Below, one piece after another: positions 11,036 through 22,666 of a stretch of DNA of 64,000 nt. The stretch covers positions 248,001 to 312,000 of the forward strand of contig JALLLT010000034.1 in assembly GCA_025266875.1 (NCBI GenBank). The letters are read 5' to 3'. A program made the position numbers and the translations under genes. A model generated the notes under the pieces. That model saw only the letters and a program-made list of their open reading frames with translations, was not told the DNA's origin and ran no database searches. The stretch is from Fennellomyces sp. T-0311 (Eukaryota; Mucoromycota; Mucoromycetes; Mucorales; Lichtheimiaceae). Numbering within the stretch: the first letter of the stretch is position 1; each line of letters opens with the position of its first letter.

Positions 11036-11788
11036 CTATTGGTCCAGTTTCTTCCAACATCTGTCAGAAACCACTTTGATCCAGATTAAGACATCAAAGG
11101 GCTCCTCGAGTTTACCCGAGACATGAATAAGTTATTAAGCAGTACGCTTGTCCACTATCATCGACTAAACATGGATTAGGAACATCACCAAGACGCGTTC
11201 ATCCCAGCCGCTTTAACGATATAAATATCTGAATAGTTTGCTATCAATAAAAACACCGTTAATTCGGTCTCGCATTTGGAACATCCGATCCTTATTGAAG
11301 AATATCACATACTTGGGCAGGCATCTGACAGAGCAGATGAAACGGGGTTAAGAAATACATGATCGACGAACACTGCGCCATCGTTATCCACTTCTTGCAC
11401 TCGTTACACCCGTAAATGTTCCGAGAAGTCTTCATAAGAAAGATCCTGCAACGCGTCGGTGACATATCCAAGCACGCCCAGTATATCAAGAGAAATATTT
11501 TTCGTTGGTGGGGTACTTATTGATCATATACCGCGCGGGTTTTCGGATCTATTGTGTGGCGTATGATGTTGCCAGGTCGAAGTATTCTTGTAGAGAGGTT
11601 TTGTGGGATAGGGTGAGCTTTGGTCGATGTGGGCTACTTTTGACCCCAACCATGGCGCTTTGATGTTGTACTTCTTCTGATTATGCGTTAAGATCAGTTC
11701 GTCCTATCAGCGTATGTGAAGAAAGATTTAGCACCAGACCCACCGAACGAACAAAACAGATTAACATACAGGTAGGCGCTTTGCAACA
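11036..11788. other. Spacer with possible remnant of the upstream gene half
   Basis: No intact gene. A minus-strand frame at 11292-11489 has a cysteine-containing stretch (YGCNECKKW) that may be a remnant of the N-terminal half of the family seen at 10332-11035. The connection is not demonstrable by eye. Confidence 0.3.
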
Positions 11789-11790
11789 TA

Positions 11791-11936
11791 CAGTATTCCC
11801 AATAAGTGATGTCGCTACCCGAAAAAATCAATGTCGTCAAGACCCAATTTTTATATTATAAAATATACAGCGACTTCCATTTTTGGTACGACATTGATTT
11901 CTTTGGGTAGTGACATCACTCTTTGGAAGCATTGTG
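11791..11936. mobile_element. 146-bp TA-flanked MITE (Tc1/mariner-like)
   Basis: The left end reads CAGTATTCCCAATAAGTGAT and the right end, reverse complemented, CACAATGCTTCCAAAGAGTG. The inverted repeats stay recognisable for about 50 bp (GATGTCRCTACCC and AATCAATGTCGT in both arms). TA flanks both ends at 11789-11790 and 11937-11938. It has no coding capacity. It is a non-autonomous element, most simply Tc1/mariner type by its TA duplication. Confidence 0.75.
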
Positions 11937-11938
11937 TA

Positions 11939-12642
11939 TGTCGTCACGGTTGCTTGACTCTCCGGCTACGCTGTCAAAAGGGTCTGGAAGCCACAAGACT
12001 GGTTGCGTTGATGCGATGACGTGGCTATTCAAGAAATTAGATCGTTTCAACGCGCGTTTCTTTGAATACTTACAGCAGAAGACGATATGGTATATGGATT
12101 TGATTCTTCCATATCCAGGTCCAGCGGTCGTTGTCCTACTTTGCGCGTGTTGGTGGGACTATGACAAAGTTATTAACAGCTACCCATTGATCTGATATAG
12201 TACTTACAATGCTGGAGTCGATGAAATTGTTATGACTACCTTTAGTATTGATCGTGCCAGCAAACTTGGTAGGTAATGGAGCGGAAGCTTGCTCAGTTAC
12301 TTGGCTTGATGATTTGATTTTAATGCACCTGAGCGATCGTAGTGCCTAAGAAACAAGAACAAGAGGTTCGTATCGCATTCTTTTTTTTTACAACTGACAG
12401 AAAGTCTTACTGCTATATCAGCAGGTACGGCTTTAAACGCGTTGGAGACTTTGATCCCTTTCTTTTGTACGCGTACTTCGCGTCAGTCACTCTGGATCAT
12501 TTCGCACAAGTCATTGATGCTTATCCCGTCGAAGCTATTGTCGTAATGCGTTAAAATCCCGAAAGATCCCACTGCTTTACTTCAATTCGAGAGAAATAAT
12601 CGCTGAACGGGATATGTGGTAAGAGTAATGTGTAAGGATGTA
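11939..12642. other. Spacer between MITE copies, no gene recognised
   Basis: Short frames such as 11923-12195 and 12342-12554 have no recognisable motif and no splice partners. A T-rich run lies near 12380. Confidence 0.4.
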
Positions 12643-12695
12643 TACAGTATTGCCAAAAAGTAATGTCGCTACTCGCAAAAACCAATGTCGCCCTC
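12643..12695 (+). repeat. Partial second copy of the 146-bp MITE (left end only)
   Basis: TA followed by CAGTATTGCCAAAAAGTAAT, then TGTCGCTACTC and CCAATGTCGCC, matches the left end of the element at 11791 with scattered substitutions. A clear right end was not found, so this looks like a truncated relic. Confidence 0.6.
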
Positions 12696-14602
12696 TGTTT
12701 GAAAATTAAACCCACATGAAATTGATCTTGTGACCAATGCATCTCGCATGCTTAGAAACAAGCACTGATAGCTGTGAATGAACTTTTTCCCACCACCTTT
12801 CTCTCCAATATCAACTTGCAAATCAATGTTTCTACTTAATACGCCCTTGATTGAACTTATAAGGCATTGCTCTTACAGCCTTGTATAACATCTGATTTTA
12901 AACGGTACATTACCAGTTTTAATTGCTATTGTTCGCTGACCAACGAAAGACAGTAATATATCTGACACGAGTTTATAAGGGAGCTGCTATTGGAATAGTT
13001 TGCGCAAATTGGACAACGCTTTTATGTCAAGACCGATATGCTGCAATGTGCCACGCCACAGTTTAACGCGGATGCGGGCGTTACTGTACATCGCTTAAAT
13101 GTCATGAATTTTGCGTACGTGCACAAGGATTGACAAGTCATCCATAGCGCTTTTGCATGTTCTTTATCATCAAAGGGTGACGGCGACGGGGAACATTCAA
13201 ATATTAGGACACAGGTGGAATATGAGAATTTGTTAACATAAGCTAAAAGATGGAACGGCATCTCGTCCCACTGCTACAAGCAAAATGCATTACTGGTTTT
13301 TTTTTACATTACATTTACCTTTTTATCTTGGACAACCTTAGAATAATGCTCATGCTGCGCTGCTCAAACTTCAGAACGAAATTGACCCATTGCTTGCAAG
13401 AAGCATTATATAATATAAAGATGATGATGAAGTAAGCACTGATGTATCATACTGCAGGGTTTCATGTCCAACTTCGCTTCGAGTGATCTGCGTTTTTGCG
13501 CTGGCCATTTCTTATAAATATTGAATCCCAAACATGAAGTCCTAACTAGTTGTTGCATCTACATGCTGCGAAGCCCGGCCTTAATTTGATGAGAATTAAT
13601 AATCATCACTGGTGCAGCTTACTAGCTCACTCTTGAAGTGGGAATTAGTATATAGCCATGTGAGCAGCACTTTTGCTCGTACACAACTTTTAGTGTACAC
13701 AAGAAAGGTTAACATCTTTTGATTAGATCTTTTTGTTATCACAAATATGTACAAATAGGTAAAAAAAAGCTGGGGTTGCATTACACGTCCTAATAAATAA
13801 TCATGCAAGGAAAATTTTGAAGGCATTTTCGATAGAGTGAGGCTTTGCATCGTACAGTTAGCCAAAAAATGGCTCTATTGTCATCCTTTATATTGTGTTC
13901 CAAACCAATGGTAATGAACCTGAAAGTGAATACAATGTCTATATTGGGTTGCACGTATTCAAAATAATTTGAGCGACAAAAGAAAGGTAAGGGGATGCTC
14001 AAACTTATGAAACGAATAGAGGCGTAAGAGTAACGTGTCTTGTTCCAAGAGGCGGTTCATTTAAATGCTGGAGCGGGGATGAAATACCATGGGTCAAGCT
14101 AACAGGTTGCTTATAATAGCTACAGAAGTGGTGACTACGATCGCTGAGACCGATACTGTTACACTCGTACCTGCTTGCTTTTGATTTAAATAAAGTAGTA
14201 CCAACTTCGCCATCGATGGGTTCTATTTATATGATTACTACTTAAGTAGTACTGGTGTTTTCACTTTTGTACTTGCCAATTTGTTGTTACGATGCCATTT
14301 GATGCCACTAGTACTGGCTGCATGGAAAGAGAAGCAGGAGTTAATAAAGGACAACGAGGCGCAGTAAAGGAGTTGGATGTTACACAGTGTGTTGGTTAAA
14401 GTAAAGTACAGATGGTAATGCAAGTCGTGCTTCTCGTTGCTTCTCTTTCTCCTTTAGTATTATTCCACTACACTACGTATCAGCAAAATATTTTTGCTTT
14501 GGAAACAAACGTAATTGACCTTCAACTAAAAATTGTGGTTGCTATCATCTACCGAAATATGACAAGATTCGCTAACGCTTTCTTGCCCACCAAGATTACA
14601 CC
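12696..14602. other. Intergenic, no gene recognised
   Basis: AT-rich 1.9 kb ahead of the HET gene, with small open frames only and no motif or exon join that I can support. The HET gene promoter is presumably at the 3' end of this stretch. Confidence 0.4.
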
Positions 14603-16291
14603 ATGTACTTTACTTATGATCGGTATCAATATAATGTAACAACTTTATACGGAGAAGGCCCTCGTGCATACAACCTCCCGCACGAAGACCCACAAAAGAA
14701 GAAACAATGGTCTCTGACGGGACTATACAATACCCTGACAACGAAGCCAAGTTTCAGACCAACCTGGCTTGTCCGCATATCGGATATGAAACGTGTCCCT
14801 GGATCTACAGTCAAGGAAGACTATTGCACATTATCATATTCGTGGAACTGCTCTGGTGACATTTACAAGGAAGGCGACACCGGGTATCGACGAGTCGATA
14901 ATGGAAAGCACAAAATTATTACTTACAATACCAAGTCAAGCCTGTGGACGAAAAAGGAAATCGATCCTTCAAAGCATTCTGTCCGACATGTCAAGTTTGA
15001 AGGCATTGTCCAACAAGTTTGCAAGGATTTTGGCATTCGGTATATTTGGTACGATCAAATATGCATTGACCAAAACGATCCAGAGCGAAAGCGAAGCGAA
15101 ATACAACGGATGCACTTGATATACCGCAACGCGTATTGTACTGTCGCATTGATTCCTGAACTAGAAGTTGGTCATCAGTTCTATAACGAAGGATCCACAG
15201 AGATAGGCAGAGCTAATGTCGGTATCATCGGTAATGCCGAATGGAGCAAGCGGGTATGGACACTGCAAGAAGCGTACTTGTCCAAAAAGTTGCTTTTTGT
15301 GGGAAGAGATGCGCATCTCTGGTCACCTGTGGTGGATAGCGACTCTATGTTTGTTTCGAACGCACTTCGATTCTTATACAGTATCTGTGCAAAGTCACTC
15401 CAGTGGAATGCTTCCACAGCTCTATGGCATGCACGTTCTCGAACAAGCAGCAGAGCACACGATCGGGTTTTTGCAATGGCCAACATGTTCCCTGATATCA
15501 TGAGTGGTATCAATTTCAACTACGATCAGCCTCTACTCGATTTAATGATCCAGTTCTACAGCCTTTTGGGAAAGCAAGATCTTTCAATTCTATGTTTTGG
15601 TGCACCGACAGAAGAAAAAGATCAAGATATTCGACTAAAGGAAGATCACTTACTACCCTCCTGGACCGGAATCAATGGTGTCCATATACCTCAAGGTGCT
15701 GGTAATAATCTGGTGTCCAAGTCCTTCCCAGATTGTACTATTAATGGGGGAGTTATGGCATTGAAGGATTGTGCATGCATACCAATTTCCATCCGTAAGG
15801 CAGAATATATCCGACACATTGAACCCATTAAGCGACCACGAAACTATACCCTGGAAGGTGTACCCAGACGGCCAATTCAACACACATTTTACAATGGACC
15901 ACTGCAAGTACGCACAGAATCATCTAAATCGTTAGCATTTGTCTCGATGAAAACTGGACCCAGCAGCATTCACCATAATGGGTATCTTGAAAATTACGGG
16001 CTGAGAGTTTCACATTGCCTACCCATCAAGCAGCTGTGTGACAAGACTTGGATCAACACATTGACCTCACCAAGTAACAGTGGCGGGTATCTGTCGCTCA
16101 CAGAAGCACGGTGTTCCGAATGCTTGATTCTTTCTGGAATATCATTTGATCTTGGAAGTTACTCCTTTGTTGCTTCGCCAGTTGTCAGAAGAAGTGGTGA
16201 TCATTACAAAGCTATTGGCTTATGTCTTTTGGTCAATCTTGACCATATCAATAGTGAACTTGAAATTACACGAGACATTGTAATCAAATAA
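14603..16291 (+). CDS. HET-domain (heterokaryon incompatibility type) protein
   Basis: Single-exon gene of 562 residues with the HET domain (PF06985) in its first half. The hallmark blocks are YCTLSYSW at about residues 74-81, YIWYDQICIDQ at 147-157 followed by a conserved helix ending YRNAYCTVAL, and RVWTLQEA at 217-224. In filamentous fungi this domain drives cell-death or incompatibility reactions after non-self recognition; some members may have other roles. The C-terminal 300 residues have no recognised domain or repeat. No signal peptide or membrane segment is evident. A decayed relative sits at 45661-46207, so the genome carries, or carried, more than one member. The frame is intact and likely functional, but its partner and trigger are unknown. 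Confidence 0.85.
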   Translation: MYFTYDRYQYNVTTLYGEGPRAYNLPHEDPQKKKQWSLTGLYNTLTTKPSFRPTWLVRISDMKRVPGSTVKEDYCTLSYSWNCSGDIYKEGDTGYRRVDNGKHKIITYNTKSSLWTKKEIDPSKHSVRHVKFEGIVQQVCKDFGIRYIWYDQICIDQNDPERKRSEIQRMHLIYRNAYCTVALIPELEVGHQFYNEGSTEIGRANVGIIGNAEWSKRVWTLQEAYLSKKLLFVGRDAHLWSPVVDSDSMFVSNALRFLYSICAKSLQWNASTALWHARSRTSSRAHDRVFAMANMFPDIMSGINFNYDQPLLDLMIQFYSLLGKQDLSILCFGAPTEEKDQDIRLKEDHLLPSWTGINGVHIPQGAGNNLVSKSFPDCTINGGVMALKDCACIPISIRKAEYIRHIEPIKRPRNYTLEGVPRRPIQHTFYNGPLQVRTESSKSLAFVSMKTGPSSIHHNGYLENYGLRVSHCLPIKQLCDKTWINTLTSPSNSGGYLSLTEARCSECLILSGISFDLGSYSFVASPVVRRSGDHYKAIGLCLLVNLDHINSELEITRDIVIK

Positions 16292-16882
16292 TAAAGTTCG
16301 TATTTGAAGCATATAGTATGGAAAATATATGTTATGGCACTACATACTATCATGATGGGACATACTAAGGCACTTCATAGCCATTATTCTGATATTCGAC
16401 AGGTGTAGTTTCATCAGGTGCTCGGGTGGTGTTGGAAAGAGCGTAGAGATCCACACTAACTCTAAAAAAGAATACAATGCTAGCATCCCATTATCATACT
16501 TTCGCTGGATGATTCACATAGATGTCATGAAATACTGGCATATACAATGTGCCTAATGTAGTAAGATACTGTAAATGGAAGCGCTTTACTTATTACCAGA
16601 TTAATACAGTCTGTGTGAGTGTGCTACAACGATGGATTGCCAGGCAACTGAAACCTTAATTACACCTGACTGACGGTGCCAAAGCGTCGCACTTATAGTT
16701 TTCCTCCGGGCATTGAACATCACTTGTGTAATCCGTTTGTTTTCCGCAGATAAAGAGTCCGTTTATGGTAGTTTGATCCATATATGTAGATATGCAGCCC
16801 AAAAAAGCATTATTTTATCCAAAACCTCCTTCAGCAGTATCTTACTCTCTTTTTCTCAATCATCGTTTTGAAAGCTCAAGTA
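16292..16882. other. Intergenic between HET gene and P450
   Basis: About 590 bp with no gene seen. It should hold the HET terminator and the P450 promoter. A TATATGTAGATATG stretch lies roughly 95 bp upstream of the P450 start. Confidence 0.4.
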
Positions 16883-18385
16883 ATGGGAACAACCGTATCC
16901 ACACTCATCACCATGGCCATTGGCTGGTTGCTATCTCAGATCCTACAGGCTTACCTTTGGGATGGCAAAAAAGCAGACGGGACACCGAAAGCAGCATGGC
17001 CACCAAGTCCGTCGAACCTGCCGTTTTACTGGAACGGATATAGCGCTTTTCGGAAAGACTCTTATCGTATCCTGACGAAATGGTCAAAACAACTCGGAGA
17101 CGTGTTTACAGTCAAATTGGCGCAGAGACGTGTAATTGTACTCAACGATGCTGGTATCGTACGAAAAGCACTGGTGGAGCACGAGCAAGTCAATTCGTCA
17201 CGGTTAGACAGAGTCGATGCTATCGAAGCCGTTATGGGTGATCAAGGTAAAAAAGAGAGAGTTGTGTTGTCGCCAATGGATTTGGTAACACCCCATATAG
17301 GCAAAACTGTGTTTACTGCACCGTTTGCAGCATACTGGGGACGTCTGCGTCGAGGAATCAACAAGGTGTTGGGTGATAAGGAGGAAGTCGCCAAAATGGA
17401 TATTCCATGGTGGAATGCGGAATGGGATGGCAAGATGGATCCAGAAACATTAAGAGCAAAAGTGAATGCCAAGGCAATGGAAGCTGTTATTACCATGGTT
17501 ATGGGCAAACAATCGGACCTACAGGCAGAATGGATCGAGACACTCATGGACGTGTGTGAAAAGACGGAACAGCTTCAGACAGGTCGGTGGTACTACCGCT
17601 ACGGTGCATTTATCCCGCTGGCACGGACATTAGGAATTGTATTGGGTGGACAGCGCGCAGTAGTTGCACTACGTGATCGGGCACTCACAGTACTGCTGGA
17701 GATGGATCAAGGAGGAATAGCAGAAAGCTTAAACCATATTGCGGCGTCCAGGAATGACCCGACGCCGACTCAATTAGCTCCAGATGAAAAGTTGATCAAT
17801 CTGCTGCATCTAATTATGCACGGCTACCGATTCCTTGCATCCACTCTGTTTACCTTACTGCAGCGTCTGGCAAGCTTACCCGACCATGTCCAGGAACGCA
17901 TCGCCGATTACCCAGCTAGCTTTGTTGCAGAGACACTCCGGTACACTCCCCCAGTCCGACTCTACTCTCACACGGCCCGAGCCGACCAAGATCTGGAGTT
18001 CAATGGAAAGGTGTACCGTGTGGATGAGAATAGCACGTTGATAGTCAACTTGGATTCACTGCACTTCAATCAAGATTATTATGTTGATCCCTTCCAATTT
18101 GACCCCGAGCGATTTGTTGGGCGAGATAATTCACCATCGATATTGGACAAGGATGTCAAGGACCGAGTCAAGGATCACTTGGCATTTGGTGTAGGACGGC
18201 GAGCATGTCTAGGTAGCAGGGCGAGTCAACGTGCCATGGTTACTGTCGCCACGCAGATCGTCCGTAAATACAAACTAAGGGGTGGCGATCCAGACACCCT
18301 CGTCGATCATCCTAGCGGCATTTGGTCTTGGACAGGAAGGACCGACACAAAAGGGGCAGCCATTGAATTTACCAGTAGAGTTTAG
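16883..18385 (+). CDS. Cytochrome P450 monooxygenase, membrane anchored
   Basis: Single exon of 500 residues from the ATG at 16883; an in-frame TTG slightly upstream is not a credible start. An N-terminal hydrophobic segment (STLITMAIGWLLSQIL) anchors the protein in the ER. A proline-rich hinge (WPPSPSNLP) follows. The K-helix ETLR motif is at about residues 350-353, the PERF-type motif is FDPERF, and the heme-binding loop FGVGRRACLG carries the axial Cys at about residue 442. These fix it as a microsomal class II P450, working with an NADPH-P450 reductase. The I-helix, normally with [AG]Gx[DE]T, reads MHGYRFLAST here, so the usual acid-Thr oxygen-activation pair is not evident. Substrate and family number cannot be assigned from sequence alone. 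Confidence 0.92.
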   Translation: MGTTVSTLITMAIGWLLSQILQAYLWDGKKADGTPKAAWPPSPSNLPFYWNGYSAFRKDSYRILTKWSKQLGDVFTVKLAQRRVIVLNDAGIVRKALVEHEQVNSSRLDRVDAIEAVMGDQGKKERVVLSPMDLVTPHIGKTVFTAPFAAYWGRLRRGINKVLGDKEEVAKMDIPWWNAEWDGKMDPETLRAKVNAKAMEAVITMVMGKQSDLQAEWIETLMDVCEKTEQLQTGRWYYRYGAFIPLARTLGIVLGGQRAVVALRDRALTVLLEMDQGGIAESLNHIAASRNDPTPTQLAPDEKLINLLHLIMHGYRFLASTLFTLLQRLASLPDHVQERIADYPASFVAETLRYTPPVRLYSHTARADQDLEFNGKVYRVDENSTLIVNLDSLHFNQDYYVDPFQFDPERFVGRDNSPSILDKDVKDRVKDHLAFGVGRRACLGSRASQRAMVTVATQIVRKYKLRGGDPDTLVDHPSGIWSWTGRTDTKGAAIEFTSRV

Positions 18386-19407
18386 TAGTAAAAAAAAGGT
18401 TCATGAGAATTAGTTTCGCAGTATACGAATTAAAAGACTCGCCTCTACTTCGGATATACCCATGAAATCACATGTAGTGAACAAAGGCAGATGCTTTGGA
18501 TAGAACCAGGAGAAGTAGGTGCCGTTGTATTAGGTGGCGTTTCCTAGCAATGTCATTAACCACCACCCGCCCTTTACTTTGATCTCAGAAAAAGAAAAGA
18601 AAAAGAAAGGGAAATGAAATAATTTTCTCGTTGCTGAAAAAGTGTCTCGGAGCACGGTGGAATTGACCGGGCAAGTGCTAGAACAGCGACGGGGGACAGT
18701 TTGTCCTACAATGCGTGCATAATCAGTTTGGACACAGAAAAAAGAGCGGTTTCTTCTATAGTTCGACAGCCATTTCTTGGGCGGTGGGAACAGATAAATT
18801 AGGTGGTCAGCGGCCGGTGTTTCCATGGAAATAAAGGCATGCAGAGCGTAGCTACGGTGGATATTATGCACTCGATCAAAGGCAAGTAGGGCGGACTTGG
18901 ATGTGAGAGCGGGGGGACGGGTCTCCGAAAAAACAACGGTCGTGTCAATAGACAAGAGCAACGCAGGAGACGGCACCAGGGACACGGAGCGGCTCAAGCG
19001 ACGAGGAAAAAAAAGCAAGTGAAAGGGCGGGCAGTATAACGAAAAGGTATCACACAGAGAGACTTGGTCCTGGCCCTAATTTGCGCGAGTTGCAGGGCAC
19101 ATCGCACTATCTTGAGTCTGTACGACCCCAAGGAAAAATAGGATACATGTCGAAGTCTCTCTTGAATCTTCTTGTCCAGCTTTTCCCTTCTTCTCTAACA
19201 TACTTATCCGATCTTTTTTGCTTCAGCAGCAAAAAGCCGACTTTCCCTTCCTCCTCTCTTTCTACTCGCCTTCTACTATCCTTTAGAACCACCAAGAGCC
19301 CTTTCCCTTTCCCTCCGAAGCTCTTCCCACACACACTCCCTCAACCACTCTTGCCACTCTTTTGCTAATTCCCCTTTACTTGATTCGAACTCTACCTTAC
19401 TATAAAA
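18386..19407. promoter_or_regulatory. Long upstream region of the bHLH gene
   Basis: About 1 kb separates the P450 stop from the bHLH start. Its last 250 bp are strongly pyrimidine-rich (CCCTTCCTCCTC, CCCTTTCCCTTTCCC), as in many fungal 5' leaders of expressed genes. A TATAAAA touches the ATG and is probably leader rather than a TATA box. The minus-strand frame at 18530-19018 lacks recognisable features. Confidence 0.45.
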
Positions 19408-20377
19408 ATGGAAGCAGATTTCGGTTTTGACGAATACATCATGCCAACAACGTACGCCGAGATGCCCAAGCTCGAGTCGTACGACGCCCAGCTCTATCCG
19501 TCTGGTAAAAAGGAATAGGGAAAAGGGGTTAAAAGTGACGTCACGCTCATGGTGTATATGTAGACGGTATGGGCTACGTGTGTGATCCCAGCGTGATGAG
19601 CACCATGCCGGTTGCGATTCCGCATCAGACGCCGGTCATGACGTTGGATCATCAGCAGCCATTACTGCCTTCGAGCCCAGAAAACGAGTCAGTCCATTCG
19701 CGGCAACTTTCACCCCCGGCGACAACACCTCCGCTCCTATCGTGTTCTCCGACATCGTCCAGCGGTGCAGCGCATGTCATTTCCGAAAAGATCGCACAGG
19801 TGAATAAGTTGCCCGAATCGTTTTTGCCCGAATTTCATCAGTATTCGAAGGAGACGTACGAGAATGGCGCCTCGAACAGTAAAAAGAGACGACGCAACCA
19901 CAAAGACGATGATGGAGAGAATCAGAGTAACTCGGATCAAGAGGACGATATGGACAGCGTGTCAGCCGCAGAGTTGAGACGTCAGATCCATATCCAGTCA
20001 GAACAGAAACGACGAGCCCAGATCAAGGATGGATTCGACGAATTGCGCCAGCATTTGCCCGGATGTGTGAACAAAAAGATGAGCAAAGCAGCCTTGCTTC
20101 ATCGAAGTAAGCCGATTTAGCATTAGTAATATGTGGCGGGTTATTAATCACGATCTGAACACTAGCCGTCCAGCATTTGCAGCATCTCAAGAGCACGCAA
20201 GGCGCCCTGCTTGCCGAGCTTGAGAGATTGGTCAATGAAAGTGAGCAGCTACGAAAGTAAGTAATTTATATGACAGATGGGAGAGGCTGAAGCTTAATGA
20301 GCACTTAAAATAGGTTCCAAGAATCCGTGCTTCATAAGCAGGCACTTGACAGAATGTACCAGATGGCTCCCATGTAA
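19408..20377 (+). CDS. bHLH-leucine zipper transcription factor, Max/Mlx-like
   Basis: Four exons, 19408-19504, 19564-20106, 20166-20256 and 20314-20377, with introns of 57-59 bp, give 264 residues. The N-terminal 150 residues are low-complexity, rich in Ser, Pro and Gln. A KKRRRNH nuclear signal and an acidic run precede the basic region. The bHLH spans the second and third exons: QIHIQSEQKRRAQIKDGF (basic and helix 1), a short loop with CVNKKMSKAALLH, then TVQHLQHL leading into a heptad-like zipper (LLAELERLVNESEQLRKF). The EQKRR basic motif with Glu and Arg at the contact positions predicts E-box binding; the resemblance is closest to Max/Mlx/Mondo-type domains. The targets and the dimer partner are unknown. 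Confidence 0.9.
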
Positions 20378-21419
20378 AAGTTTTGCCCTCATGCCCCCCA
20401 ATTACTTCAAGATTCCCCTTTTTGACACTTTTTACTTGCTTTCAAATCACCTTCTCGGATCCCCCCAGTTCTATTCCCTTTTCTTCTTTCTGTATTCACG
20501 GGAAAGGATCATCCTAAGTTCGAAATTCTCTATGGCTGTTTTCTTTTTTTTACTTGATAAATGTTAATCAACCCTGCGTTTGAGCATGCTTTTTTTAATA
20601 TATTTCTCGTCTCCTCCCACGGCTGTTCGTTTATCCCATCGAATGGTGAGCCCGCTGCTCAGCCTCGTTTGCAGAAATAATAACGCTGTTGCTATAATTA
20701 ACGCCACACTTTTTGCGAGGCACTGAAAATAAAAAGTTGGGACAAGGAAAACGTGGTGGCTCACCATTACTCGATCGACGACGTAACCATGGCCCAAATC
20801 CAAGTAACAAGTAATATCCATGACAACATCAATCAAATGCATTCTAAAAAAAAGTCGCGCAAGGTGCATGTACAACGCACTAAAAAGTTTAACCTTTTAG
20901 GTGCTAGTGCACAGACGCACAACATGTTAAACATAATACACATTGAAATGTGGTTTTTTTTTGTCATACGCCCCACTTCTCCCCCCTTATTTTGTTACTT
21001 GTCATTTCGGAGACCATGTTGTCACGTAAAAAAAATTTTCACACAGAGGTAATATACTTCGTCCCCCTAAAACGTAATAGGCATTCGATTGTTATATATA
21101 GCAAACCTGGTTATTTTCCTTGTGCGACCTTGACCCTTTTTCTTACCCGTTCGCCCTGAACAATCGAGATCAGAAAAATATATTCGTCGTTTAGGCTGCG
21201 TTTTAAAGTTGGCATGCAGGTCAAAAAAATGGTTATAAATATAGCCATTGCATGTCCCGGGCATCTCTTACTTGAGTGTGTATGGACCGTGCAGCGGAAC
21301 ATCTTCTTTTAGGTAATTGCTCTTTCTCTCTTTCTTTCTCTCTTTCTTTTTTTTTCTCATTTCTTTCTCTTTCTCGCGTTCTTGCAGCATTGAAAATCCC
21401 ACGTTGATAGTATTGGACC
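20378..21419. promoter_or_regulatory. Intergenic and MADS-gene upstream region
   Basis: About 1 kb between the two transcription factor genes. It includes a pronounced polypyrimidine tract at about 21315-21380 (repeats of CTTTCTCT) about 40 bp before the MADS start, which may be leader sequence or the 3' end of a 5'UTR intron (…CTCGCGTTCTTGCAG). No coding region is seen. Confidence 0.4.
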
Positions 21420-22666
21420 ATGGGCCGCAAGAAGATCAAGATTCAAACGATTCAAGATGAGCGCAATCGTCAGGTAGCGTGTCAAAGCCATGTATTTTTA
21501 CCGGGTCTTTTTAAAAATAACCGGCAAGGCGAAAAATAGGTGACGTTTTTAAAGCGCAAGAACGGTTTAATGAAAAAGGCATACGAATTGAGTGTTCTGT
21601 GCGACTGCGAAGTTGCACTGATCATATTCAATACGCATGGAAAGCTTGTCCAATACGCTAGTACTGATATCGACAGGATCCTTATGAAGTACACCGAGGT
21701 AAGATTAGTAATAATGGTTGTAGAACCACTTAATGACCTTTTCTGAAAAAAGTATAACAAGCCATTCGAAAGCAAATCGAATAACGATGTAAGTTTATTT
21801 CTATTTTTACCCGCATTTGACCAATTCTGACGCCACAAATAAGTTTATTACCACGCAAGACGACCAAAAAGAAGGCCCAGCCGTTGCCGAAGAGGATGCC
21901 AAAACGGCGTCTCCTGCACCCTCGTCCACCGCTAGCCAGAACTCGCAACATGGTTTCTACCATACTTATCCGGTTAAAAGTCAACAGCCCGTGGTACAGC
22001 AGCCTGTGCCCTCGCAATCGCCACAGCCAATGTATCGCCCACCATCACACCCGTTACCACAAAGCATGCCTACCACTTATTCTGTACAACAACCAATCTA
22101 TGATCCCAATAATAGAGGCCGACCGATGTATATGGTTCAGGTAATTTCACGTGATTCCCTTGGTACACCCCTTCCTTTCTTTTTTACTGACAAAGAAAGT
22201 TAGTCGCAACCACCACCGCCGCCGCCGCCGTATGCTTCGCCACAGCCTAGCGCTGTATCACCTGCTATGGTAAAGAACCAGCCATTAAGAGTACAGATAC
22301 CGAACGAACAACCAGCCTCGTCAACAATGATGCCACCACCCCAATTTGCTCAGAATTTGCCGTCCCCTTCAATGTTTTACCCGCAATTTTATCAACAGAA
22401 CGAGTTACCGAGTCCGCTGCAGTTCACAGCTACACCAACGACGAATGGAGGCGCGTTCAATTGGCCCCCGCCGCCACAATCACAGTCGCGGGAATATAGA
22501 CCATCACCGTTAGCAGATACGTCCGAACCAGGGTATGTAAGTTAATAAACGTGAGCTATTTTTGTGCTTTTTTTTGTGCTCACTGATTTCTTTGTGCTTA
22601 TCTAGGCTCAAAAGGTCACTCGATAACAATCAAGACGACGCGCATTCGAAAAGGCTAAAACAGTAA
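21420..22666 (+). CDS. MEF2-type (type II) MADS-box transcription factor
   Basis: Six exons, 21420-21473, 21540-21698, 21753-21788, 21844-22140, 22204-22532 and 22606-22666, give 311 residues. The MADS box is split after residue 18: [18 protein letters not shown] then [20 protein letters not shown] and [12 protein letters not shown], followed by the [19 protein letters not shown] segment typical of the MEF2 extension. The GRKKI/[20 protein letters not shown] pattern separates it from SRF/Mcm1-type proteins. The C-terminal half is rich in Gln and Pro, with a polyproline run encoded by CCG repeats, and looks like an activation domain. Yeast relatives Rlm1 and Smp1 act downstream of the cell-wall-integrity MAP kinase and Hog1; a similar role here is inference. 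Its 3' end is convergent with MYG1, 110 bp away. Confidence 0.95.

Noticed and set aside
18530..19018. A 162-residue minus-strand frame upstream of the bHLH gene
   Set aside because: Ser/Phe/Arg-rich without motif and lying in the probable bHLH promoter; composition follows the pyrimidine tracts.
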